The position numbers and the translations under genes are program-made. Shown here piece by piece: positions 1-7,087 of a DNA stretch of 64,000 nt. This DNA is from Synechococcales cyanobacterium CNB (GTDB lineage: Bacteria > Planctomycetota > Phycisphaerae > Phycisphaerales > UBA1924): positions 1-64,000 of the forward strand of contig SZOZ01000004.1 in the NCBI GenBank assembly GCA_030263455.1, in the 5' to 3' direction. Position 1 is the stretch's first letter, and each line of letters begins with the position of its first letter. The notes under the pieces were generated by a model that was not told where the DNA came from, did not search any database, and was given only the letters and a program-made list of their open reading frames with translations.

Positions 1-1
1 G

Positions 2-586
2 CTGGAACGCACGCTCAAACTCCGACTCCTCGACTCCGCCATCACCGCCGTGGACGAACTCGAGAAGCTCGCCCTCGCAACCGAGGAGCACCCCACCGAA
101 CGCCGCCGCGCAGCAACCACCATCCTCCGTGCCGTCACCGGCTCCTTCAATCCGTCATCACGCTCGCGCCAAGACGGAGCACGCAGCGCGAGCGAGCGCA
201 ACGCCCCGGCCACGCCTCGCACCGGCTGCGCCTCTCCGATGCCCGCTGTCCCCGGCTCTCGCCGCGCCATGGCGGATCCGTCTCCCGCTCACCACGCGGC
301 GGAACCTTGCGGGTCGCACACAACCTCTCCGAACGACCCGCTCCGGAACTCCGATCTCGAGTCTCCCGCACCCGCTCCTCTCCCGCTCCGCGCCGCCGCG
401 CCTCCGCGTGAGCGCCGACTCCAGAAACTCGTCTCCCCCGACTCCCTCACTTCCCCGTCAGCAGCACGATCCCCAGCAGGATCGCAGCAACACCCCCAGC
501 CTTCCGCGCCGTCATCGGCTCGTGCAGCACGACCACCGCCAACGCCGCCGCAACCGCCGGGGCAAGCGCGAACGCGATCGGCTTGA
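2..586 (+). CDS. C-terminal part of an unidentified protein, entering from outside the window
   Basis: The reading frame is open from the first complete codon. About the first 50 residues look like real helical coding sequence rich in Leu, Ala, Glu and Arg (for example RRAATTILRAVTG). From about base 160 the translation becomes a Ser/Pro/Arg/Ala mixture typical of non-coding GC-rich DNA, and the frame runs on to a stop at 586, inside the opposite-strand EamA gene. The true C-terminus may therefore be earlier, or a frameshift near 160 may have removed the stop. No domain is recognised. Bases 160-446 otherwise show only GC-rich, repeat-like sequence. Confidence 0.35.
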   Translation: MERTLKLRLLDSAITAVDELEKLALATEEHPTERRRAATTILRAVTGSFNPSSRSRQDGARSASERNAPATPRTGCASPMPAVPGSRRAMADPSPAHHAAEPCGSHTTSPNDPLRNSDLESPAPAPLPLRAAAPPRERRLQKLVSPDSLTSPSAARSPAGSQQHPQPSAPSSARAARPPPTPPQPPGQARTRSA

Positions 587-896
587 CCCGCGAAATCTCG
601 CCGAGGTGCAGCGCGGCGTAGAAGAAGATCATCGCCGCCGCCCCAGCCACCAGGCCAGACCCGAGCGCGAGCTTGAGCAGCGTCGGTGCGCCAGCCCGGT
701 GCCAGTCCGCAGGCTCGGCCCGCAGCACCCGCACGGCCACGAACCACGCCGCCCACAGCACGGGCAGCGCAACCGTGCTGCGCACCGCGATCGCCGTGAT
801 CGGCCCCACGCGACCCGTGTGCAGCACGCTCTTTGTAAACAACTCCCCGACACCCCAGCACACACCCGCCAATGCCGCGAAAAGGATCGCCTTCAT
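447..896 (-). CDS. EamA/DMT-type single-domain membrane protein
   Basis: A 149-residue, very hydrophobic protein with about five predicted membrane segments (roughly residues 3-20, 32-52, 69-95, 100-120 and 125-147). The glycine-rich first helix with GVGELFTK, and the EPMTARKAGGVAAILLGI region near the end, resemble one half of a drug/metabolite transporter of the EamA family. Family members are usually about 300 residues with two EamA repeats. This length matches the single-repeat (COG2510-like) group that presumably works as a dimer. The substrate cannot be told. A TAGACT hexamer ends 7 nt upstream of the ATG, suggesting a leaderless mRNA. Confidence 0.8.
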   Translation of the reverse strand: MKAILFAALAGVCWGVGELFTKSVLHTGRVGPITAIAVRSTVALPVLWAAWFVAVRVLRAEPADWHRAGAPTLLKLALGSGLVAGAAAMIFFYAALHLGEISRVKPIAFALAPAVAAALAVVVLHEPMTARKAGGVAAILLGIVLLTGK

Positions 897-903
897 GGCG
901 GTC

Positions 904-909
904 AGTCTA
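904..909 (-). promoter_or_regulatory. Putative -10 hexamer (TAGACT) of the EamA gene
   Basis: On the minus strand TAGACT is followed by 7 nt and then the ATG at 896. This spacing would start transcription at or next to the start codon. It is one of at least eleven such arrangements in this window. No clear -35 box is visible. Confidence 0.5.
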
Positions 910-1012
910 CAGCCACGGGGCGTTCCCCTTGGTCTTTGACCTTCCCATCCCCTGGCAATATCGGAACCGCTCCCGCGTTGGGCTTGGTACCATCCTCTCG
1001 AGGAGGCTCCCC

Positions 1013-2062
1013 ATGCGAACCACCCTGGTCGTGATCGCCACCTTCGCGGTGTCGCTCGGGTTTTCCGCCGCGCTCACCCAGCCGGAACGTCAGGGCCAGC
1101 CCGGGGGGCAGCGGCAGTTCGGCCAGCAGCCGGAAGGCCGCGTTGGGGGTGAGTTCCTCGCCCACCTCCGAGGCGCGGTCAACCCGACCGAGGAGCAATG
1201 GCAGAAACTCGTCGCCAGGCACGACGCCTACCGGGTGGCCCAGCGCGAAGCCATGCGCGAACTCATGCCCCCGCGCGAGCCGGGCGAACGCCTCGCGCCC
1301 GAAGGCGCGGATCGTGAAGCGCTCTTCCAGCGGATGCAGGCGGCCATGAAGCCGATCAACGAGTCGTTCCTCAACGACTGCCGCGCACTGCTCGACCCCG
1401 AGCAGCGCGAGCTCTTCGACGCCTACGTCACCGAGGCCGACCTGGGCATGAGAATGGGAGGCCTGGGCGCGCCGGCCCGCGGCGCGGGCGCTCAGGGACA
1501 GCGGCCCGTCCGAGTCGGCTCGCCCGCGCCGGATTTCGAACTGCGCAACCTCGCCGGCGAAATCGTCCCGCTCGCCTCACTCCGCGGCAAGCCCACCGTC
1601 GTCGAGTTCGGCAGCTACACCTGCCCGCGCTTCCGCGAGAAGGTCGCCGACTTCGCCAAGGTTCGCGAGCAGTTCGGCGACCGCGTCAACTGGGTCTTCG
1701 TCTACACCCGCGAAGCCCACCCGAGCGACGCCAGGCCCCTGACCGCGAACACCCGCGCCGGCATCTCGCTCGCGCAGCACGCGACCGCCGAGGACCGCGC
1801 CAAGGCCGCCGCCCTCGCCAAGGACAAGCTCGCCCTCGGATCCGTCGTGCTCGTCGACGACCTCGAAAACAAGGCGGCGACCGCGTGGGCTGGCTTCCCC
1901 AACCGCGCGTTCGTGCTCGACGCCCAGGGCATCGTCGCCTCACGCCAGGTCTGGAGCGACCCGAAGGAAACCGAGCAGACCCTGAAAGTCCTGCTCGGCC
2001 TCGTGCCGCCAGAAGCACAGCCCGCGCCGCGCAGCGTACCCCCAGGATCGAACCGCTTCTGA
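1013..2062 (+). CDS. Secreted deiodinase-like thioredoxin-fold protein
   Basis: A 349-residue protein. The start at 1013 follows a GAGGAGG ribosome binding site. Residues 1-20 are a probable signal peptide, 24-45 a Gln/Gly-rich linker, 48-145 a helical region, and about 165-325 a redoxin-like domain. That domain carries EFGSYTCPRF (Cys204) followed about 25 residues later by VYTREAHPSDA. This pair matches the iodothyronine deiodinase family, where the active site is FGSxTUPPF followed by EAHPSDG-like sequence. Here the selenocysteine position is an ordinary TGC cysteine, and no second resolving cysteine is nearby. Bacterial members have no established substrate; an extracytoplasmic peroxidase or reductase role is inference. 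Confidence 0.75.
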   Translation: MRTTLVVIATFAVSLGFSAALTQPERQGQPGGQRQFGQQPEGRVGGEFLAHLRGAVNPTEEQWQKLVARHDAYRVAQREAMRELMPPREPGERLAPEGADREALFQRMQAAMKPINESFLNDCRALLDPEQRELFDAYVTEADLGMRMGGLGAPARGAGAQGQRPVRVGSPAPDFELRNLAGEIVPLASLRGKPTVVEFGSYTCPRFREKVADFAKVREQFGDRVNWVFVYTREAHPSDARPLTANTRAGISLAQHATAEDRAKAAALAKDKLALGSVVLVDDLENKAATAWAGFPNRAFVLDAQGIVASRQVWSDPKETEQTLKVLLGLVPPEAQPAPRSVPPGSNRF

Positions 2063-2072
2063 CCCCGGCGGG

Positions 2073-2078
2073 TATCCT
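2073..2078 (+). promoter_or_regulatory. Putative -10 hexamer (TATCCT) of tpiA
   Basis: TATCCT lies 6 nt before the tpiA ATG, in the 22-base gap after the deiodinase-like gene. No Shine-Dalgarno fits between it and the start codon, so a leaderless transcript is predicted. Confidence 0.5.
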
Positions 2079-2084
2079 CCCGCC

Positions 2085-2864
2085 ATGCGCACTCCCTTCG
2101 TCGGCGGCAACTGGAAAATGAACACCGACCGCGCGTCGGGCGTCGCGCTCGCCCGCGCGGTCGCGCAAGGAGCGGATGCGTGCAAAGGGGTTGAGGTCGC
2201 GGTCTTTCCGCCGTTCCCCTACCTCGGCACGATCGCCGACGCGCTGCAAGGCTCCCGGGTCGCTCTCGGCGCACAGAACCTCTACCACGAGAAGAACGGC
2301 GCGTTCACCGGCGAGGTGTCGGCCGCCATGCTCATCGACTGCGGCGTCTCCGCCGTGCTCACCGGGCACTCGGAACGCCGCCTCGTCATCGGCGAGAGCG
2401 ACGACCTCGTCAACCGCAAGACTCGCGCTGCGCTCGACGCGGGACTGACCTGCGTGCTCTGCATCGGCGAAACGCTCGACCAGCGCGAACGCGGCGAGAC
2501 GGACGCCGTGAACGAGCGGCAACTGCGCGCCGGCCTCGCGGGGGTCCGCGCGGAACAGGCCGCGCGGCTGGTCATCGCATACGAACCGGTCTGGGCGATC
2601 GGCACGGGACGTAACGCCTCGCCCGCCGACGCCCAGGACGCCCATGCCAGGGTGCGGGCCGTGGTGGCGTCCGTGTTCTCCCGCGAGGCGGCGGCGGCGA
2701 TGCGGATCATCTACGGCGGGTCGCTCAAGCCGGACAACGCCGAGGCCCTGCTCGCCAGGCCGGACGTGGACGGGGGGCTGGTCGGCGGAGCGTCGCTCTC
2801 GGCATCGGACTTCTGCGCCATCGTGCGGGCGGCCGAGACGAGGGTGGCGAGGCCGATCGCCTAG
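2085..2864 (+). CDS. tpiA: Triose-phosphate isomerase
   Basis: A 259-residue cytoplasmic glycolytic enzyme that interconverts dihydroxyacetone phosphate and glyceraldehyde 3-phosphate. All catalytic signatures are present: GGNWKMN with Lys11, TGHSERR with electrophilic His95, and AYEPVWAIGTG with catalytic base Glu167. The phosphate-binding YGGS (near residue 211) and GGLVGGASL also fit. Length is typical of the family. The gene precedes secG, a common arrangement in bacteria. The start is set by the conserved N-terminus and by the TATCCT hexamer 6 nt upstream. Confidence 0.97.
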   Translation: MRTPFVGGNWKMNTDRASGVALARAVAQGADACKGVEVAVFPPFPYLGTIADALQGSRVALGAQNLYHEKNGAFTGEVSAAMLIDCGVSAVLTGHSERRLVIGESDDLVNRKTRAALDAGLTCVLCIGETLDQRERGETDAVNERQLRAGLAGVRAEQAARLVIAYEPVWAIGTGRNASPADAQDAHARVRAVVASVFSREAAAAMRIIYGGSLKPDNAEALLARPDVDGGLVGGASLSASDFCAIVRAAETRVARPIA

Positions 2865-2950
2865 ACTCCCGCCCGGCTCCGCTGGTCGGACGCCGGCATC
2901 GCGCGGCCGAAAACCCGAATCATCGATCGACCGCCCGGAGCCAACGCCAG

Positions 2951-3418
2951 ATGCACTCGACGCTGACCGTTCCCGCCCTGCTCGCCGCTTCGCCGATCCT
3001 GAGCGGCCTGCTCGGGGTGGCGTTCCTCGGCTGCTCACTCCTGCTGATCCTGACGGTGCTGATCCAGCGCCCGCAGGGCGGCGGCCTGAGCGGCGCGTTC
3101 GGGTCGGGGTCCGGCTCAGGCGAGACGGCGTTCGGCGCGCGGACGGGCGATGCGCTCACGATCGCGACGATCGGATTCTTCGTGCTGTGGCTGGTCATGG
3201 CGGTCACACTGGTATTCGTCAGCCGGCCTTCGGGGCCGATCCCCGTAACTGCGCCAGCGGCCCAGACGACCGCGCCGGTCGAAGACCTGCCGACGGGGCA
3301 GACCCCGCCGCCGACCGCCCAGCCTGTGCCCGAAGTCCCCGCGGCCAGTCCGGTCGATGGGGACCAGCCGGTCCGTTCGCCGGAGGGCGGGGATGAGAGC
3401 GGGAACAAGCCGGAGTGA
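2951..3418 (+). CDS. secG: Preprotein translocase subunit SecG
   Basis: A 155-residue inner-membrane protein. Two membrane helices (about residues 17-38 and 68-91) flank a Gly/Ser-rich cytoplasmic loop. LLILTVLIQRPQGGGLSGAF is the SecG hallmark (VLLQxxKGGGLSGAFG in other bacteria). SecG stimulates SecYEG-dependent export. The long Pro/Ala/Glu-rich tail after residue 95 is an extension beyond the usual 75-110 residues and is probably disordered. The gene follows tpiA by 86 bases. TAGACT at 2862-2867, overlapping the tpiA stop codon, is a possible -10 site. Confidence 0.92.
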   Translation: MHSTLTVPALLAASPILSGLLGVAFLGCSLLLILTVLIQRPQGGGLSGAFGSGSGSGETAFGARTGDALTIATIGFFVLWLVMAVTLVFVSRPSGPIPVTAPAAQTTAPVEDLPTGQTPPPTAQPVPEVPAASPVDGDQPVRSPEGGDESGNKPE

Positions 3419-3512
3419 TGCGAGGCGCGGCAGAGAGGCTTTGATTAGACTCCGGAGGCGCGTCCGTCCGACGGCGGGCGTGTGAGTCGGGCCGTGGGGT
3501 TGGGAGTCGCGC

Positions 3513-4403
3513 GTGATCCGGAGCATGACGGGGTTCGGAGAATCGTCGTCGCAGGTGGACGGCGTGCATTTCTTCGTCGAGTTGCGATCGCTGAACAACA
3601 AGTACTTCAAGGCCGTCATCCGGCTGCCCGAGACGCTGCAGGTGCTGGAGGCGGAGTTGGAGTCGCTGCTGCGGCGTCGGATCAGCCGCGGGACGGTGAC
3701 GTTGACGGCGAGTTGCACGGATTCGTCGGAGACGGCAGCGCTGGACGTGAACCACCGCGCGCTGGACCGCTACGTGGAGCAGTTGCGGCGTGTGAAGGCG
3801 GTGGCGGCGGGTGAGTTGCAGATCGACGTTGGGTCGCTGCTCGCACTGCCGGGCGTCCTGCAGCCGCCGGCGGACGAGGAGGACCGGCTGCTGCGGGCAC
3901 GGGCGGAGTTCTCGCGGCTGACGGACCTGGCTTGCGATCATGCGATCTCGATGCGCCGGCGCGAGGGGGCGATGCTGGAAGAGGAGTTGCGCCGTCACGC
4001 CGGGGAGATCGGAGCGCGGCTGGAGCAGATCGCGGCCCGCGCGCCGCAGGTGATCCAGGACTATGAGGCGAGGCTGCGTCAGCGGATCGACTCGATGCTG
4101 GAGTCGGCGGGGGTGAAGGTCGAGCCGGTGGAGTTGATCCGGGAGTTGGCGACGTACGCGGAGCGGACGGACATCGCTGAGGAGGTCGCACGGCTGAGCG
4201 CGCACATCGACCAGTTCGGCGACCTGCTCGGCGCGCCGGACGACCAGCCCGTGGGCAGGACGCTGGACTTCCTGGCGCAGGAGATGCTGCGCGAGGCGAA
4301 CACGATCGCGAGCAAGTCGTCGGACGCGCTGATCTCGCGGCTGATCGTGGAGATCAAGGGCCTGATCGACCGGATCAAGGAGCAGGTCCAGAACGTCGAG
4401 TGA
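3513..4403 (+). CDS. yicC: YicC-family endoribonuclease
   Basis: A 296-residue protein starting with a GTG codon and reading MIRSMTGFGES, the invariant YicC N-terminus. VELRSLNNKYFKAVIRLPE and the C-terminal FLAQEMLREANTIASKS with IVEIKGLIDRIKEQVQNVE are the other family blocks. Enterobacterial YicC is an endoribonuclease affecting small-RNA stability. A TAGACT hexamer lies about 60 nt upstream (3446-3451), so this transcript probably has a leader. The stop codon region overlaps a possible GTG start of the next gene, suggesting co-transcription. Confidence 0.92.
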   Translation: MIRSMTGFGESSSQVDGVHFFVELRSLNNKYFKAVIRLPETLQVLEAELESLLRRRISRGTVTLTASCTDSSETAALDVNHRALDRYVEQLRRVKAVAAGELQIDVGSLLALPGVLQPPADEEDRLLRARAEFSRLTDLACDHAISMRRREGAMLEEELRRHAGEIGARLEQIAARAPQVIQDYEARLRQRIDSMLESAGVKVEPVELIRELATYAERTDIAEEVARLSAHIDQFGDLLGAPDDQPVGRTLDFLAQEMLREANTIASKSSDALISRLIVEIKGLIDRIKEQVQNVE

Positions 4404-4450
4404 ACGTAGGGCGCGGAGCCGCCACGGAGTGGCGGGGAACCCTGGGGCGA

Positions 4451-5515
4451 ATGCACGCCGTGGAACCCGCACGCAACGGCGAGAACAACGGTCGCGACCG
4501 CTTCTCGATGGGCGAGTTGGCGGTGGTGTGTTCGCACTACGACCTGGGCGTGATCGAATCGGTGCATGAGTTCCCGCGCGGGTCGCGGCGTGCCCCGAAG
4601 GTTCTGCTGCGCACGTCGCGCGGCCCGCTGCTGCTCAAGCGGCGCGCGCCGGGGCGAGACGACCCGCACCGCGTTGCGTTCTCGCACGAGTTGCAGTTGC
4701 ACTTGCACGCGGCGGGGTTCCCCGCGCCGGAGATCATCGGGACGCGGGCGGCGAACAACACGCTCGTGCAGGCGGGGGGGCACGTCTACGAGTTGTTCCG
4801 CTACGTGCCCGGCGAGGAGTACGACCGGTCTGCGGAGGCGACGGCGGACGCGGGCGCGCTGCTGGCTCGGCTGCACCGGCTGCTCGACGGGTTCATGCCG
4901 ACGTTCCCCCCCCTCGTGGGATCGTTCCATGCACGCCCCGCAGTCGTCGATGCGCTGCGGCACGGGGGACGGCTGCCGACGGACCCGCGTTCGCGGTCCG
5001 CGCTTCGTCAGTTGCGACACCATTACGAGGCGGCTTCGCATGCCGTGGACCGGGCGGGGTACGGCGCATGGCCGGTGCAGGTCGTGCACGGGGACTGGCA
5101 CCCGGGCAACATGGTGTTCCGGTCGCGGCGCGTGGCGGCGGTGGTGGACTTCGACTCGGCGTGCGTCGCGCCGACGCTCGCGGACGCGGCGGCGGGCGGC
5201 TTGCAGTTCTCGATCACGCGCGGGCCGGGCAAGCCCGCGTCATGGCCGGCGGAGCTGGACCTTGGCAGGTTGGGGGCGTTCTTCGCCGGATGGCGTGCCG
5301 AGGCGGGTCGTGCGCCGGAGGCGCCCCACGCGATCCCCGACCTGATGGTGGAGGCTCTGATCTCCGAGACGATCGCGCCGATCGCGGTGACGGGAACATT
5401 CGGAGGGCTGGACGCCGGGGAGTTCCTGTCCATGGCGCTTCGGAAAGCGGACTGGCTCCGGGCGAACGCCGTGGAGGTGGCCCGGGCGGCGTCCGGGGAA
5501 CGACAGGCCTGTTGA
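4451..5515 (+). CDS. Aminoglycoside phosphotransferase-like / homoserine kinase II-type kinase
   Basis: A 354-residue cytoplasmic protein of the APH/choline kinase fold. VLLRTSRGPLLLKRR carries the ATP-binding Lys, VVHGDWHPGNMVF (about residues 211-223) the catalytic loop, and VVDFDSA (about 232) the metal-binding Asp. The phosphoacceptor is unknown; this subgroup includes homoserine kinase type II and spectinomycin or choline kinases. ATG 4451 is chosen because GGGGCG lies just before it. GTG 4400, overlapping the yicC stop, or ATG 4508 are alternatives. Sequence before SMGELAVVCSHYDLG looks unconserved. Confidence 0.75.
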   Translation: MHAVEPARNGENNGRDRFSMGELAVVCSHYDLGVIESVHEFPRGSRRAPKVLLRTSRGPLLLKRRAPGRDDPHRVAFSHELQLHLHAAGFPAPEIIGTRAANNTLVQAGGHVYELFRYVPGEEYDRSAEATADAGALLARLHRLLDGFMPTFPPLVGSFHARPAVVDALRHGGRLPTDPRSRSALRQLRHHYEAASHAVDRAGYGAWPVQVVHGDWHPGNMVFRSRRVAAVVDFDSACVAPTLADAAAGGLQFSITRGPGKPASWPAELDLGRLGAFFAGWRAEAGRAPEAPHAIPDLMVEALISETIAPIAVTGTFGGLDAGEFLSMALRKADWLRANAVEVARAASGERQAC

Positions 5516-5570
5516 CCCGTGCCGGCGGGCTGCGCAGACTTAGGGATCGGGCGACGCCCGAGGAGGCCGC

Positions 5571-6617
5571 ATGACCGCAGCGACCGTCCGTCGATCGGGT
5601 TTGGCGGCCTGGCTGGCTGTGTCGGTAGCGGCGGCAGCGTCCGGGCAGTCGCCGACGCCCCCTCGGGACTTGCGGACGGTGATCCGCGACCTCGACGCGG
5701 TGTCGTTGGAGGCTCGCGAGGCCGCGACGATGCGGCTGATGAGCCTCGAAGGGCTCCGTCTGGCGGACATCGAACCGCTGTTGAACGATCCGACCCTGAC
5801 GCCGGAGCAGGTGGCACGGTTGGACCGGGTAGCGTTCATGTGTTTTCAGCGGACGCAGCGGGGCGCTCTGGGGGTGCAGTTCGGGAACCAGAACGGCGAC
5901 GGCACGGAGATCGCGGCGACGGTCGGGGGGTTCGATGCCTCGGTCTCGCTTCGGCCGCGGGACGTGGTGCGGTCGGCGGGCGGCGTGAGGCTGTCCGACA
6001 CGCTGACGTTTCGCGCGGTGATCCTCTCGTACGAGCCTGGCGACGCGGTGCCGCTGGAGATTGTCCGCGACGGGAAGCCGATGCGAGTCGAGGTTCGGCT
6101 GGGTCGATTCGCGGACCTTCAGCAGCCGATGGTCCCGGATTACGCCGTGATGGCTCGAGCGTGGGAGTTGCGGCGTGAGCGGGCGATGAAGCCTTCGATG
6201 GTGATCGATGCGGGGCTGGAGCCGGGCGAGTGGGAGCCGTTGGTTCCGGAGTTGGATGCGCGGTCGTCCCGACGCGGCCCGGTCCGTGTGTCGCAGCATC
6301 CCGGGATGGGGACCGCGTTGATCGCCGGCGGCTTGCCCCGGCAGGCGTTGCAGGATGAGGGCTGGCGGGTGGTGGTTCGCCCTGAGGCGCTGGAGCGCGG
6401 CGAACGCGATGCGATGGCACGGATCGAGGCGCTGCAGCTGCAGCGGCAGTGGTTCGTGGACCGGATTTTGGCGTTCGAGGCCGCGTTGCGGCAGCGCGAC
6501 CTGCCGGCGGACCAGCGCGAGGCGCTGTTGCGTCAGCGCGCGGAGACGGCGGAGCAGCTGCGTGATCTCGAGGAGACGATCCGGGCGATCCGGTTCGGGC
6601 AGGTCGTCGAGCCGTAG
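5571..6617 (+). CDS. Secreted PDZ-like protein of unknown function
   Basis: A 348-residue protein with a probable signal peptide (residues 1-25, cleavage near AAAASGQ). Residues 30-90 are helical. Residues about 95-165 look like a PDZ domain: GALGVQF, then LRPRDVVRSAGGVRLSD, then PGDAVPLEIVRDGKPMRVEVRLG, as in HtrA-type peptide-binding modules. The rest holds a coiled-coil-like segment (about 285-340, rich in Arg, Gln and Glu). No protease triad is present. A GAGGAGG ribosome binding site precedes the ATG. An adaptor or periplasmic binding role is inference only. Confidence 0.7.
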   Translation: MTAATVRRSGLAAWLAVSVAAAASGQSPTPPRDLRTVIRDLDAVSLEAREAATMRLMSLEGLRLADIEPLLNDPTLTPEQVARLDRVAFMCFQRTQRGALGVQFGNQNGDGTEIAATVGGFDASVSLRPRDVVRSAGGVRLSDTLTFRAVILSYEPGDAVPLEIVRDGKPMRVEVRLGRFADLQQPMVPDYAVMARAWELRRERAMKPSMVIDAGLEPGEWEPLVPELDARSSRRGPVRVSQHPGMGTALIAGGLPRQALQDEGWRVVVRPEALERGERDAMARIEALQLQRQWFVDRILAFEAALRQRDLPADQREALLRQRAETAEQLRDLEETIRAIRFGQVVEP

Positions 6618-6620
6618 AGG

Positions 6621-7046
6621 TTATCGCGCGAGTTGAGCGGCGATCTTCGCGGCGAGGGCTGCGCCGTCGGTGTGATTGAGGGGGTGCGGTCGCCAGACGA
6701 TGCCGAGTCCGCCCGCGCTCTGGCCGGGGAAGCGTGGGATGACGTGGAAGTGGACGTGCATGACGGCCTGATGGGCGTCGGCGCCGTTGTTCTGGAGGAC
6801 GTTGAATGCCTGTGCGCCGGTGGCTTGAAGAACGGCGCGGCAGATGCGCGGCAGGACGCGGCCGATCGCGGCGGCGGACTCGTCGGAGAGTGCGTCGAGT
6901 GTCGCGGCGGGTTCCTTGGGGATGACAAGGACGTGGCCGGGGCTGAGCGGGTTGACGTCGAGGAAGGCGAGGACGTGGTCGTCCTCGTAGACGCGATGGC
7001 AGGGGATTTCGCCGCGGATGATCCTGGCGAAGACGGTCTCGGGCAT
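6621..7046 (-). CDS. HIT-family nucleotide-binding hydrolase
   Basis: A 141-residue cytoplasmic protein. TVFARIIRGEIPCHRVYEDD opens it and HVHFHVIPRFPG is the histidine triad that carries the nucleophilic His. Family members hydrolyse phosphoramidates or AMP conjugates such as adenosine 5'-monophosphoramidate and Ap4A. Length and order match the HinT/Hit subgroup. The ATG at 7046 begins the conserved sequence, while the longer upstream reading is unconserved. The gene is divergent from mutL across only 41 bases, and a TACACT hexamer ends 6 nt upstream of the ATG. Confidence 0.93.
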   Translation of the reverse strand: MPETVFARIIRGEIPCHRVYEDDHVLAFLDVNPLSPGHVLVIPKEPAATLDALSDESAAAIGRVLPRICRAVLQATGAQAFNVLQNNGADAHQAVMHVHFHVIPRFPGQSAGGLGIVWRPHPLNHTDGAALAAKIAAQLAR

Positions 7047-7052
7047 GGGCGA

Positions 7053-7058
7053 AGTGTA
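7053..7058 (-). promoter_or_regulatory. Putative -10 hexamer (TACACT) of the HIT gene
   Basis: TACACT on the minus strand, 6 nt before the ATG at 7046. It lies in a 41-base divergent intergenic region also holding the mutL -10 hexamer, so the two promoters would be back to back. Confidence 0.5.
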
Positions 7059-7075
7059 CCGGGCCGGAGCTTCGG

Positions 7076-7081
7076 TAGAAT
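7076..7081 (+). promoter_or_regulatory. Putative -10 hexamer (TAGAAT) of mutL
   Basis: TAGAAT is 6 nt before the mutL ATG at 7088. This spacing leaves no room for a Shine-Dalgarno sequence and favours the ATG over the GTG at 7085. Confidence 0.5.
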
Positions 7082-7087
7082 CGGGTG

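Noticed and set aside
160-446. Continuation of the first partial gene as a real Ser/Pro-rich domain.
   Set aside because: Composition matches random GC-rich reading, and several frames are open at once. I kept it only as an uncertain end.
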